The notes under the pieces are model-generated. The model did no database searches, had not been told where the DNA came from, and saw only the letters and a list, made by a program, of their open reading frames with translations. The translations under genes and the position numbers were made by a program. From Phragmites australis (lineage: Eukaryota; Streptophyta; Magnoliopsida; Poales; Poaceae): DNA of 64,000 nt. Numbering within the stretch: position 1 is the stretch's first letter; the number at the start of each line of letters is the position of its first letter. Shown here one piece after another: positions 1-11,555 of the stretch. The stretch covers positions 21,256,001 to 21,320,000 of the forward strand of contig NC_084941.1 in assembly GCF_958298935.1 (NCBI RefSeq), written 5' to 3'.

Positions 1-790
1 ACTCGGAATAGGATTCGTTCTTACTCGATTATCTCGATTGCAAGCCTGAACCACCTAACTCGATCAGGCTTAGACTTGGCTGTACTAGAGTAGGAAATTG
101 CAGAAGCCCTTCCTCCCGTGCAGAGTTAGAGGGCTACTATCGCATATCCAACTATGGGGTATAGATGCATAAAGAGTATACCATATACGGATAAGGTATA
201 CCGTGTGCTTAACAACTCTAGATATTATGGAACCGAATATGCGGTACCTGATACTCCCGGAGATCCAGAAGGCGTATACTGGGAAGGTCTCGATTGGTTA
301 CCCAACTCGAGAACAACTAGTATCCCAGCTGAATTTATCAGATCTTTCTTAGTGGACAAGATGAAGGACTCTCTATCGACTACGATGAGATAAGAGGCGA
401 TATAAGACCCTATATAAGGTGGGGACCCAGACCCCCGAAAGGAGACTTTTTTTCCAGAGGAACACAACTCATCTGCAACTCGACGCAAGCACTAGGACCA
501 CAGGAGGTACTCGGCGACTTCATCATTAGTCTAGTTTAGATCTCATCTACTCCTTGTAATAGATCTAGATATATTGCCTGTACTCGAGTGAATACAGATA
601 CATCATCAACCACACATGGCGTAAGGTATTACTCTAATCGGAGGTCCAAACCTGTATACATCGTGTGTGTCTCATCTTTTGTTCGATTCCTGGATCACGA
701 AGATAACCTTGTTATTCTTACGGACATATTGTCAGAGAAAAATCTTCGACGGTTATGGCTGTCACACCATACACTTAGCGCATGACGTGT
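1..790 (+). mobile_element. Gypsy-type LTR fragment, cut by window edge
   Basis: A TATA box (tatataag) lies at 411-418, followed by a short leader. The later segment has wording typical of grass gypsy LTR U5 regions (a 'ggaggtccaaacctgtata' stretch near 641-659, then a cgtgtgtgtctc run). No long open frame occurs. The left boundary is outside the window and the right boundary is not sharp; about 790 is where LTR-like wording stops. No matching second LTR or target duplication is seen, so it could be a solo LTR, the end of an element lying to the left, or a fragment. Confidence 0.5.
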
Positions 791-1399
791 TGCCGAATAG
801 ACTTTCTGGTAAGAAAGATAACACAGATAGGAGAGAGAAAAAGGAAAAATCGGTGTCTGTGGGGTTGGGGGTGGAGGATTATGACCAGTGGTAGCGAGTT
901 CGAGCAAGTTTCTATTATGGTGGGGGGATAGTAGGTAGAGCAAGTTCTCCAAGTAGATCAACTAGCATGTAAAATCAATGGTATGTTCGTATTGCTCCAG
1001 CAGGCTGTCCAGCACCAAGGTAACAGCAGGGGGTAAAATGAAATGACACGATGCAAACACCTAACCTAAACAGTAACACCATAAGAGAATACAACACAGT
1101 AAACAGTTAACTGACAGGCATCGTGCTAAGCGAATGAACCAATGTCGGTACTAGTAATCAATGTGGGTACACGAGAGGAAATTAGCAAATTCGGCAGGTA
1201 ATTCCTGCAAGTCCACGTCACAGTTGTCTAGTACACTAGCCACGGCATGCACAAAGGAAATGCCTGTTCGGATAAGACATTTCTGCAGCTTGGCAACCAG
1301 AGCCAGGGTTCTACAATTCGTCAAAAACCGGTTAAAATTCGTGATATTTGATCAATTCGATCCGTATCGTATTCTGAATTCGATTAGTTTTTTTTAATT
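791..1399. other. Unassigned intergenic stretch
   Basis: No convincing gene, RNA or transposon end is visible. Short open frames here are antisense or random. Possibly internal sequence of the element whose LTR lies to the left. Confidence 0.3.
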
Positions 1400-2010
1400 T
1401 AAATTAAAAAATTTTAAAAAAATCACAAAAAATTCTAAAAATACTATGAACAATTTTAAGACCTTTTGTGAATTTTTTTTAAAAATAATATCGTTTGCAT
1501 AATATTTCATGGAAAGAAAATTTGAAAAAAAAAGAGGGAAAATGCTGAAATGCGTCGTATGAACGGGATGATTTGGCTCATCACGTTAAGGAAAAGATTA
1601 ACATGCAAATACATATTTTTCTTATGTATAACGTATCTTAAGAGGATCTTTAAAATTTGTTTCGATTCATTTAGAGTTTTATTAATTTCTCCTTGATTTT
1701 TACAAAGTTCACAAGCATAAAGTGAACGTATTAACAAACAACACTATAATTAAATTTTCATGTCTACCATTATTTTTCCTACATAAAGAAAAGTATAAGT
1801 AAACTAATAAAAGTGGTTTCATTAATTTTGGATGTGTGCTGGGTTAATTATGAACTAATCTAGTTGCAACATGTTTTCACTAATTTTGCATGTAAAATAA
1901 CTATTTCATGAGTTCATGTATTTTTAAAAGACATAAGATCATGTAAGAAGACTAACAAAATTGGTTTCATCATTTTTGGATTAGCAAAGAATTAACTAGG
2001 CATTTAACTA
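1400..2010. repeat. AT-rich repeat related to the MITE at 62498-63259
   Basis: From about 1400 to 2010 the sequence follows 62585-63000 closely. Shared blocks include 'taagaccttttgtgaatttt', 'catgtctaccatta', 'ctaataaaagtggtttca' and 'attggtttcat'. The left copy lacks the outer inverted repeats and target duplication that define the right copy, so it is an internal or truncated copy. Similarity was judged by eye and no identity value is claimed. Confidence 0.7.
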
Positions 2011-2418
2011 GGTTTAACATATACATTTTCTCACAGAAAATATTCAACTTTTTATGAGTATAAATACTTTTATCAAATAGATCATGATACATGGAAACCA
2101 ATAAAATTTATTTCACTGGATTTGAAGTTCAGATGAATTAGTTATTGATTTTACGAGATTGAACTATTTTTTGATTTTTTTTTTGTTGAACTTCACTGAA
2201 ATTCGAGAAATGCGCTCGGCACGATAAGGGCATGGCTCCCTTGATACACATAAGGTGAATTTGTTCCTCGTTATTCATAGTTTTTCCATAAAGAATAGCA
2301 TACTACTAAGTGTTTATGTTGTTTTATTGCTTAGGAATATGAGAGAGGCATCACAAGCTCATCTGGACGTAATTATTCGAGTGCCAAGTCTACTTGTACA
2401 ATAACTCGAGCTCAAGTC
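2011..2418. other. AT-rich flank before the gypsy LTR
   Basis: AT-rich sequence with no gene. The five bases immediately before the LTR are aagtc (2414-2418); because the 3' LTR is missing, they cannot be confirmed as a target duplication. Confidence 0.4.
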
Positions 2419-3830
2419 TATCGGTGAATCAGGAACCGGGGGTCCCCGAACCCCGAGACTGGGTCAGCAATCCGCCACGTGGCATGGTCCCGCGGAGTCT
2501 CCCCCACGAGATAGAGAAGATTGAGTCCCGGGAGAGGGTGCTCGGAGCCGCAGTCAGTGGCCCCCGAGCACCCAAGTTCCCCGATGTTCTGCGAAGTCTA
2601 AGTATTGGGAAGGGAGTGCTCGGGAGGGTGTACGGCAATCCCCGAGCACCCAAGTTCCCCGACGACCAGAAAGGCTAAGTACCGGGAGAGGTGTGCCCGG
2701 GGCCACGTGCGTTGGCCCCTCGGGCGCCCACGTGTCCCGAAGAATCACCAAAGGAAGTACCGGGAGAGAGTGCTCGGGGCCGCAGGCGGCGGCCCCCGGG
2801 CACTCGGTTCCCGAGGACCTGTACCAGTGTGCTCGGGAGAGACTGCTCGGGGAGGTAAACAGTACCTCTGAGCACTCGGGTTCCCGACGACTCAAAGAAA
2901 ACCTCTCGACCGTTGCCCGGCGAGGGTCTGCTAATGAGGTGTCAGCTAGCCATAGGCCTGTAGCCGCATTTAAGAGCGCGTGTGGCCTGTCACCTCTAAC
3001 TACTCCCGGCGCGCCCGGTGTCAGTTCCTGCCACGCTTCTGGCAGAGGGACGTGGGAGCATTAATTGCACGGGATCCTCTCCTGTGCCACCCGATCTGTC
3101 CCAGGATGACGTCGTGAAGACCGAGGCGTTCCGTCCACCGCGTTGCTGTGTCAGGTGTACAAGACAGGGTGGGCACGCCGGGTCACTCTGAGGCTGCCCG
3201 GCGGGCCCTCTCCACGGCGTCCGTTGCCTGAGCATTTATGGCGACGGGTGACCGAGCATGGGACGCTTTTTTCCACCCCCGGTCACTTCGCCCAGAGGTG
3301 ATGATGACGCCCTTTCCATTCAAGGCTCCTCGGAGTTCGTGTCCTCCCGTGCGAGGCATACCGCGGCTGGCATGTATTTGAAGAGGCCGGCGGCACAGGA
3401 GACAACATCTCTGGAAGAGGCTGAAAGAGTCCGGAAGAGAGAGCTGAATCCAACCCCGAAAAAGACGTCGAATTCCGGAACACCCCCGAACAACATCACT
3501 GAAGAAGAGCCATTACACACAAGCCGAAGAACAGGGAGCCCTATGCTCTAGGATAGGAAACCCTCCTTGTAACCAGCAACATCCTTGAGGGACTTCCTCA
3601 GGACAGTTATAGAATCCATACAGGAGTAGGGTATTTCGCCCCCGTGCGGCCCGAACCTGTCTAAATTCCGGTGCATTTACTTCTTTTTGCATTAGGTCAT
3701 TCCACCACCACCGGCAGTTGCATTCATTCCCATTTATTTCTCCGACGAACATACTCAGGATCATCCCCCCGGCCGAATCTCTAAAAAGAGGTCTCTCGGG
3801 ATCCCTGCGACTGGAGTTAATCCTCCGACA
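2419..3830 (+). mobile_element. 5' LTR of a Tat-lineage gypsy element
   Basis: This 1412-bp LTR corresponds end to end with the solo LTR at 26861-28273 (1413 bp), which fixes its borders: it starts ta-tcggtgaatcagg (canonical TG apparently mutated to TA) and ends cctccgaca. The U3 holds five imperfect repeats of about 75 bp, each built round an arm pair like gtgctcgggg/ccccgagcac. A weak TATA-like tatttga is at 3375, where the solo LTR has tatttaaa. The U5 contains the usual 'cggcccgaacctgtct' wording at 3645-3662. The element's gag starts 66 bp downstream. Confidence 0.9.
2505..2905 (+). repeat. Five palindromic ~75-bp direct repeats in LTR U3
   Basis: Each unit begins gggaga-g(a/t)gtgctcgg, holds an inner spacer, then a complementary ccc(c)gagcac and a 'ttccccgacgacc'-like tail and 'aagtacc'. 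Units start near 2529, 2606, 2685, 2763 and 2835. The arms can form hairpins of about 10 bp. The same array is present in the solo LTR (about 26965-27345), so it is a family character, perhaps an enhancer or silencing target; that role is inference. Confidence 0.8.
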
Positions 3831-3831
3831 G

Positions 3832-3850
3832 CTGGCGCACCAGGTAGGGG
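3832..3850 (+). promoter_or_regulatory. Primer-binding-site region
   Basis: Directly after the LTR end comes ctggcgcaccaggtagggg, the position and TGGCGC-type wording expected for the minus-strand primer site of Tat-lineage gypsy elements. I have not assigned the tRNA isotype. Confidence 0.65.
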
Positions 3851-3895
3851 GGATGCATCCCTGAGTTCGTTTTTCTGTTTTCTTCTGCAGAAAAA

Positions 3896-6419
3896 ATGGC
3901 CGGTGGACATCGTCTCCAGCGCTCAGGCTCTAGCTCCAGCTCCAGCGGGGACATGGAGCCCCTCGCGCAGGAGGCCCCAGCTGCCGCTACATCCCAGCAG
4001 CAGCCTCGATCTGCACGCACGGCGCGTCCCTCCCAAGGGGATCAGGCCGCCGGGCCCAGCAGGGCCGCCGTCACCGCTGTTGCCGGTGCATCGTCCAACC
4101 CCCAGCGGCCGGCTGAAACTCCTGCCGCTAGGTCCGCCTCTGGACAGCGCCGGGCACCCCTTCGGCGCAGGCTCGCCTTCAACGAGGCCAGCCCTGGGAG
4201 CGCGCTGCTCGCGACGCATGCCCTCCTCAGGCACCCACCGGTCCAGGCGGCGGGGGAAACCCCGGAGGGCTACTGGCTCCAAGAAGTCGCCGCCCTGGTC
4301 GGCACGGCCCGCCGTCAGGTGATGGCCGAAAGCTCCCACACCACCAACCAGCGTGGTGCCGCCAGAACCCGCCCGTCGTCGGGCAACGTTCGTTCTGGCC
4401 CGGGGGCCCCCAGGCGGAGCTTTCCTCCCCCAGTCACCTCCGGAACCCAGGACCTCCGCTTGCTCCTCAACGAGCGGAGGGGCCTCGAAGACGCACGCGT
4501 CACCCTCGAGCGCCAGCGGGAGACCCGGCAGGAGGCCGAAGCTGAGGACCAGGCCTCCTCCTTGCCGGCCGTTGTTCGTCACGGCTCCCCGGCTCGCCGG
4601 CGTTCGCCGCTCAAGGGTGCCGCTCGCGCTGCAGGATACGGCACCGGTTGCCGAGCCTTCACTAGTGAGCTCGGCCGGGTTAAATGGCCCACCAAGTTCC
4701 GCCCCGAGCTGCCGGAGAAGTACGACGGGTCCATCGACCCCGTCGAGTTCCTCCAGATATACACCACCGCCGTCCAGGCGGCCGGTGGCAGCGAAAATGT
4801 GATGGCCAACTACTTTCATGTTGCCTTGAGGGGCTCTGCCCGCTCTTGGCTTATGAACTTACCCCCAGAGTCTATCGGCTCCTGGGATGATCTCTGCCAC
4901 CAGTTCGTGGCTAACTTTCAGGGCACGTTCACGCGCCCCGGCCTGGAGTGCGACCTCCACGCCGTAAAGCAGCAGGAGGGGGAGACGCTGCGGCGCTTTA
5001 TCCAGCGCTTCAGCGTGGTCCGCAACACCATCCAGCGGATAACCCCCCAAGCCGTCATCGTCACTTTCCGGCAGGGCGTCCGCGACGAGCGGATGCTCGA
5101 GAAGCTAGGGACGCACGAGGTCGAAACCACCGCGGAACTTTTCGCGCTGGCCGACAAGTGCGCTAAGGCGGCGGAAGCTCGGGCTTGGCACGTTCCGTGC
5201 CATGAGCACCCCGCCGCCAATCAACCAGGTTCTTCCCGCTCCGATAGGCGGGAAAAGAAAAAGAGAAGGAGGCGCGAGGCTGTCCCCGTCGAGCCAGCCC
5301 AGGGCCCCGCCCGTGGGCCGGCCCAGGAGCCTGACCGCCGGCAAGCACGCCGGGCAACTGCCGATAGACGGCCTGCACCCGCGGGAGCACCGGCCCGCAC
5401 CCCTCCTAGGGCTCTGGCTCCGACAAGGGCTTCGGCTCCCGCTAGGGCCCCCGCGCCGGCCAGGGCCCCCGCTCCCGCGGGGCCCGAGCCGGGCAAGTGG
5501 TGCCCGATTCATCAGACCAGATGGCATGACCTCACGGAGTGCCAGACGGTCAAGGGCCTCGTTGAGCAGCGCCAAAGGGAGCACGACAAGTCCCGCAGAG
5601 GTGGTGACGCTGAAGTCGCTCCCGACAACACAGAGCTCGGCTTTCAGGAGCCCGAGCACACCGTCGCCTTCATCGACGGAGGCGCCTATACGCCTTCCTC
5701 ACGGCGCAGCGTCAAGACCATGCGGCGCGAGGTGTACTCGGCAACCCCGAATGAAGAGGCCGCGAGGCCCCTGAGGTGGTCGAACGCCACGATCATGTTC
5801 AGTTTGGCCGATCACCCCGCCAGTACTACAGGCGTAGGGCGACTACCCTTGGTAGTGTCCCCCACCATCTGTAATGTAAAGTTCAGCAGGGTGCTGATCG
5901 ACGGGGGCGCAGGCCTCAACCTCCTTTCCAAGGAGGCCTTCGAGAAGCTGCAGGTACCCTCCAGGCGCATAAAGCCGTCACTCCCGTTTTACGGGGTGAC
6001 ACCCGGGCACCGAGGTCGAGCTGCCCATGACATTTGGGAGTCGGGACAACTTCCGCACGGAGAGCGTCATCTTCGACGTCGTGGAACTCCCCCTCCCCTA
6101 CAACGCCATCCTCGGGCACCCGACGCTCGCTCGGTTCATGGTGGTTGCGCACTATGCGTACCTCATGGTTAAGATGCCGGACCCAGCGGGCCCCATCTCC
6201 GTGTCCGCCGAGACCGGCAGTGCCGTCTCCTGCGCCGAGCAGTCATACTCGGCCTTGGTCTCAGCTCGAGCCGAGGCCGAAGGTTGTCCAGGGGGCCCGG
6301 GACCCTCTTCATCCAAACCCCAACTCGCTGCCGACGCCTCTGTTCCTACGAAGGAGGTCGTGGTGGGCGAAGATGCCTGCCCGGTCGTCCAAATCAGCGG
6401 TGACCTGGGCGGCAAATAG
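3896..6419 (+). pseudogene. Gypsy gag-protease polyprotein, frameshifted
   Basis: The start ATG at 3896 opens a frame to 6172. An Ala/Pro/Arg-rich N-terminus (about 250 aa) precedes a Retrotrans_gag domain (about residues 262-430; PEKYDGSIDPVEFL, FVANFQGTF, LRRFIQRFSVVRNTI). A basic, Pro-Ala-rich linker and a CxxH...C motif (WCPIHQTRWHDLTEC) follow. Protease sequence (VLIDGGAGLNLLS) is near 5896-5935 with the catalytic Asp kept. A frameshift near 6005-6030 moves the protease tail (RTESVIFDVVELPLPYNAILG) to the next frame, which ends in TAG at 6417-6419; pol homology continues in frame after it. It is defective as an autonomous gene but could still act in trans in part. Confidence 0.9.
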
Positions 6420-8520
6420 GAAAGCGCACTCGTCACCTTCCTCCGGGCTAATGCCGACGTGTTTGCATGGCAGCCGTCTGACATGCCCGGGATCCCTAGG
6501 GAGGTGATCGAGCACCACCTGGCTGTGTGCTCGGACGCACGCCCGGTGAAGCAGAAGGTCCGGTGGCAGGCGCCCGAGCGCCAGGAGTTCATCCGGGAGC
6601 AAGTCAGCAAGCTCCTTGATGCCGGATTTATCCGAGAGGTCCTCCACCCCGAGTGGCTAGCGAATCCAGTTGTCGTCCCGAAGGCCAACGGCAAGCTCCG
6701 CATGTGCGTGGACTACACCGATCTAAACAAGGCTTGCCCCAAAGATTATTTTCCTTTGCCCCGCATAGATCAAATTGTAGATGCGACCGCGGGATGCGAT
6801 CTTTTGTGTTTCCTAGATGCCAACTCTGGTTATCACCAGATTCGTATGGCCAAGGAGGATGAAGAAAAAACTGCTTTTACCACCTCTGTGGGGACTTATT
6901 GTTATGTGTCGATGCCTTTTGGTTTGCACAACGCTGGCTGTTCTTTCCAGCGCGCTATCCGCATCACTCTCGGTTCACAGGTTGGCCGCAACGTCGAGGC
7001 CTACATCGACGATCTCGTGGTTAAGTCCCGAGACCGCGCTACCCTGCTCGAAGATCTCGCCGAGACTTTCGACAGTCTCCGCACCACCCGCTTGAAGCTC
7101 AACCCCGAGAAATGCGTCTTCGGGGTACCGGCGGGCAAGCTCCTCAGCTTCTTGGTCTTTGGCCGAGGAATCGAGGCCAATCCAGAGAAGATCTGGGCCA
7201 TCGAGCAGATACGACCCCCGGCTTGACTCAAGGAGGTCCAGCGTCTCGCCGGCTGCATGGCGGCCCTCGGGCGTTTCATCTCCAAACTCGGAGAGCGGGG
7301 GCTCCCCCTCTTCAAGCTTCTGAAGAAAACCGGTCGTATCGACTGGACGCCGGATGCCGAGCAGGCTTTTCACGATTTGAAGCAGTACCTCACCTCACCG
7401 CCCGTGCTGGTGGCCCCTTCCGAGGGCGAGCCGCTACTCCTCTACGTGTCGGCCACCCCACAGATCGTAAGCATGGTGCTGGCGGTTGAGCGCGACGAGT
7501 GCACGGGGTTAGGTGCTGGGTCCCAGCTCCCGGCCGCCTCCGAGCACTCCCCTGTTCTCGCGGCTCCTCCCGACCAGGGAATCGAGCCCGAGCACCCGAT
7601 CAGCCCCACCGCGTTGCCGAGCCCGAGGGCTGTGGCCCGCCCTCAGGAGAAGCCGCGGACCGGGCCTGCCGGGTCCAGCGACCGGTGTATTTCATCAGTG
7701 AAGTCCTCCGGGAGGCTAAGACAAGGTACCCTCAGGCTCAGAAGCTGCTCTACGCTGTGCTCGTCGCTTCCCGGAAGCTACGCCACTACTTCCAGGCGCA
7801 TAAGGTCTCGGTGGTTACCACCTACCCGCTGGGACCCATCCTCCAGAACCGGGAGGGCACCGGGCGTGTAGTCAAGTGGGCGGTAGAGTTGGCGGAATTC
7901 GACCTGCACTTTGTCAGTCGCCAGGTGATCAAAAGCCAGGCGCTCTCTGACTTCGTGACCGAATGGACGCCCGTCCCTGAGCTCGCCGAAGAAGAAATCT
8001 CCGCATATCCCGGGCACGATTCCCCCGGGTACTGGATCATGCACTTCGACAGCTCCCTCACGCTGAAAGGCGCAGGGGCCGGAGTGGTTCTCACCTCCCC
8101 AACGGGTGAAGAGCTCCGGTACATCGTGCAGCTGCAATTTCGCGCGTCCAACAACATGGCGGAATATGAGGGCTCCTCGCCGGCCTTCGAGCCGCAGTGG
8201 GCCTCAGGATTCGTCACCTCCTGGTCAAAGGAGACTCCCAGCTGGTGGTCAACCAGGTATCCAAAGAGTACCAGTGCACGGATCCCCAAAATGGCGGTGT
8301 ACGTGGCAGCGCTCAGGAAGCTGGAGAAGCGCTTCGACGGCCTAGAGCTGCGGCACATCCCGCGCCACGACAACACTCTGGCCGACGACCTCTCTCGCCT
8401 GGCCTCCTCCTGTGCGCGCGTCCCTGCCGGAGTCTTTGAAGAAAGACTCACACTGCCTTTCGTCCTGCCTGCCGAACAGAGCGAAGGGGAAACCTCGAAC
8501 TCAATTCAGGGGACCCCGGT
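6420..8520 (+). pseudogene. Gypsy reverse transcriptase and two RNase H domains, decayed
   Basis: Reverse transcriptase begins DVFAWQPSDMPG and shows VDYTDLNKACPKD, FLDANSGYHQIRM, and the active-site box YIDDLVV near 7003-7023. A TGA at 7224-7226 interrupts the thumb (RPPA*LKEVQ). RNase H follows in two parts: an ordinary RT-linked RNase H (about 7430-7960, split by a frameshift near 7670) and a second, archaeal-type RNase H (about 8038-8410, HFDSS..., NNMAEYE..., [14 protein letters not shown]) interrupted by two compensating frameshifts near 8180 and 8285. The second RNase H is a known marker of the Tat lineage. Not functional as it stands. Confidence 0.9.
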
Positions 8521-8579
8521 GGCGCCCTCAGTGAGAAGCCCCGTCAGGGTGCCGTCGTCCGGTGAGTGCGCTGCACTTG

Positions 8580-9838
8580 CTGACAGTTCTCAAGATGCCT
8601 CGTGGATGGACGAGATCCGAGGGTACTTGAAGGAAAAGTTCCTTCCCGGGGATGATGCCTCTGCTGAAAGGGTTGCTCGGCAGTCCAAACGCTACGCCAT
8701 AGTAGATGGGGATCTCTACCGGCGTGACGCAGGCGGCGTCCTCCTGAAATGCATCACCCGGGCAGAAGGCGGCGAGCTTCTCGCTGAGATCCACGAGGGC
8801 GAGTGTGGTGGCCATGCATCGTTCCGCACGTTGGTCGGGAAGGCCTTCCGGCAAGGTTTCTACTGGCCTACAGCTCTCTAGGATGCTTCCGAGCTGGTTC
8901 GGCGCTGCAGGGCGTGCCAGTTCCACGCAAAGCAGATTCACCAGCCAGCTCAGGCTTTTCACACCATCCCCATGTCATGGCCTTTCGCGGTCTGGGGGCT
9001 GGACATTCTGGGTCCATTCCCCCGAGCAGTCGGGGGCTATGAGTACCTCTACGTCGCCATCGACAAGTTCACCAAATGGCCGGAGGCGGTTCTAGTCGTC
9101 AAGGTGACCAAGAATACGACGCTCCAGTTTATCTGCGGCATCACCAGTCGATTCGGTGTCCCGAACCGGATCATCACCGACAACGGCACTCAGTACACAA
9201 GTGCCCTGTTTGGGGACTACTGCGAACACCTCGGCATCAAGCTCTGCTTCGCCTTCGTCGCTCATCCTCGGAGCAATGGGCAGGTAGAGCGTGCCAACGC
9301 AGAGATACTGAAGGGGCTCAAAACCCGAACCTACAACGTGCTCACAAAGCACGGGAAAGGGTGGATCGACGAGCTGCCTGCCGTGCTATGGGCCAACCGG
9401 ACCACGCCAAGTCGCGCTACCGGGGAGACTCCTTTCTTCCTCATGTACGGCGCTGAGGCGGTCCTCCCCTCCGAGCTCACTCTAGGCTCCCCTCAGGTGC
9501 ATGCCTACTCTGAAGGCGAACAGGAGCAGCAGAGGCGCGACGACATCGACTATTTGGAAGAGCGCCGGCGGCGTGCCGCCGTCCGAGCAGCCCGCTACCA
9601 GCAAAGCCTGCGGCGCTACCATCAGCGCCACGTCCGGGCCCGGTCTCTCTAGGTGGGGGATCTAGTTCTCCGACGCGTCCAGTCGCGCGAAGGAAGGAAT
9701 AAGCTGTCCCCTATGTGGGAAAGCCCCTTTACCGTGATCGGTGTCCCGCGAGAAGGCTCTTTTCGGTTGGCTGCAGAAGATGGGTAGCCGCTCCCTAACC
9801 CGTGGAACATCGAGCACCTGCGCAAGTTCTTCCCGTAG
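8580..9838 (+). pseudogene. Gypsy integrase, interrupted by stops
   Basis: An HHCC zinc-binding region ([15 protein letters not shown] ... CRACQFH) spans about 8790-8925 and is broken by TAG at 8879-8881. The DDE core is continuous from 8972: LDILGPFPRAVGGYEY, IITDNGTQYTS and GQVERANAEILKGLK keep the three acidic residues. The C-terminal part (GDLVLRRVQS, WESPFTVIGV) follows a TAG at 9650-9652, with another TAG near 9784 and the natural-looking end at 9836-9838 (EHLRKFFP). This is the last pol domain, which is normal gypsy order (RT-RH-INT). Confidence 0.9.
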
Positions 9839-11515
9839 ATGGCCATGTTTGCAGGCTCAGGTCAACCAGGCCGGGGGCTTCCCCCCGCCCAAGTTGACCG
9901 GGGGCTACCACTAACTGGGTAAGTCACCCAACCTTGTAAAAAAAAATTGTCAATACAGTATGTATATCAATGTGCAGTTCGTATGTCAGAATTCATTTTT
10001 TCCTGGATTCCATATGTTAAATCTGTCTGGTGAGATGCTCGACTGTGCGAGAAAAGTTTTGCTCTCTCATTTTCCCCGTTGATAAAAGAATCCCGATCGG
10101 TATGCGCGCGGGCAGTTGCCGCTGACTTATGTCTGTTGTGGTAGGCTGTGGTGTTCGGTGTCGTGACAGTCCCCCGGGCACTACCGAGCCCCTGGGGTTC
10201 TCGGGTAATCCTATCGCTCGAGTTGCTCGAGTAGTCCGGAGCCTAGGCCCCAGGGGCGGGTTGTCGGTGCTTGGTCTGGTCTGTCATACCCGGGCGCCAC
10301 CAAACCATAGGACCTCTGGGTTATGCCTCTGCCTGCTCTTGTCCGCCGGTTTGGGCATTCAAGAGGTCTCGGGTCGAAAACGAGAGCAGTCTATAATGAG
10401 TACCGCACTAACAGAGCGCACCGAGCAAAGAATTTCTCTATTTTTTCTTAAGTCACAGATCGACAATCAAAAGCAAAAGCAGCTCGACCGCGAGGGCCTC
10501 AGTGCCCAGGTCACTGCTCGGCCCTAAGGGACCTTAGGTGATCCTACCGCTCAGGCGTGAGTGGTCGGGATCGCCTGATCCCGGGCTCCTCATGCGCCCC
10601 TTGGTGCTCGGGTGCCCCGGCCGTGGGAACCACGTTCCCGGGCACCCCGAGCTCGGAGCACATGCCCCTCCTGGATCGGTTGGTCGAAAAGCTGACAGCT
10701 GTCCGGTGAGTGGTTAAATTCAGACGAATTTACATTCAGTAATATTTTGTTCCCGAGTCGTCCTCGGGGGCCCCCCGTACTCTAACCTGCTCGGCAAGAT
10801 GGTCTCCTCGCACCCAAAACCCTGCCACGTGTTCACTTTCCCCGGAACGACAGAGCGGTCGGTAGAACGGTGCACCGTACGTGCGGCAGTGTTTGACCGA
10901 AGTCTTTCATGGTGGTCGTGGTGTTCGGTCCGCTTAACAGGCCCCGGGCACTACCGAGTCCCTGAGTTCCTTGAGTAATCCTATCGCTCGAGCCACTCGA
11001 GTAGTCCAAAGCCCCGGCCCCAGGGGCGGGCTATCGGTGCTCGGTCCGGTCCGTCCTAGCCCGGGCACCACCAAACCGTGGGGACTCTTGGTCGCATTCT
11101 CGCCCGAACGTGTCTCCAGTCTACCTGCCGAGTGGTCGCGTAGTGGGAAGGTGTTCACTGGTCTTGGCGTGCTCCGTGCTGGATCGACCCATCTATCGAG
11201 CCAGGAAGTTCGTGTCTTTGTCTTTTGACTTAGCCGCTGTGGACTCGCAAGGACTCGGGGGTTGAGCGCGCCGAGAAGACCTCACTGCTCGGGCAACGAG
11301 TGGTCGGGACAACTTCGTTCTCAGGAAGGAAAGGTCGGGCCCGGTCCGACTGAGTACTCCTCGGGGCGTCAAGTGAAAACAGCAAGAACAGCGGGAACTT
11401 CATCGAGCACTCAGAACAGCACTGGAGTTGCGACCCCAAAAGAAATGCTTCCATTACATTCACAAAAAAAAAGAGAGGACAGCTTTTCTGAGGGATCACT
11501 CCCATATTTACATCA
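9839..11515 (+). repeat. Gypsy 3' non-coding region with long direct repeats
   Basis: Starts with ggccgggggcttcccccc-type sequence, typical after Tat pol. Two long units, about 10149-10330 and 10919-11100, share gtgttcggt, gggcactaccgag, taatcctatcgctcgag, ctcgagtagtcc and caccaaaccgtgggg-like blocks, 770 bp apart. Between and after them are further short 'gtcgggat', 'cggtgctcgg' and 'tgctcgggc' words. No open frame with recognisable product. Such repeat-rich spacers between pol and the antisense ORF occur in Tat elements. Confidence 0.7.
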
Positions 11516-11555
11516 AGTCAAAAAGAAAAGAAGAAGAAAAAACTACTACAAAAGC

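Noticed and set aside
2505..2905. Repeat array as a satellite or centromeric repeat
   Set aside because: Only five units, all inside an LTR and present in the same number in the solo LTR.
3903..5774. Long Pro/Arg-rich frames overlapping gag on both strands
   Set aside because: They are shadows of the GC-rich gag frame; only the 3896 frame has gag domains and a CxxH...C motif.
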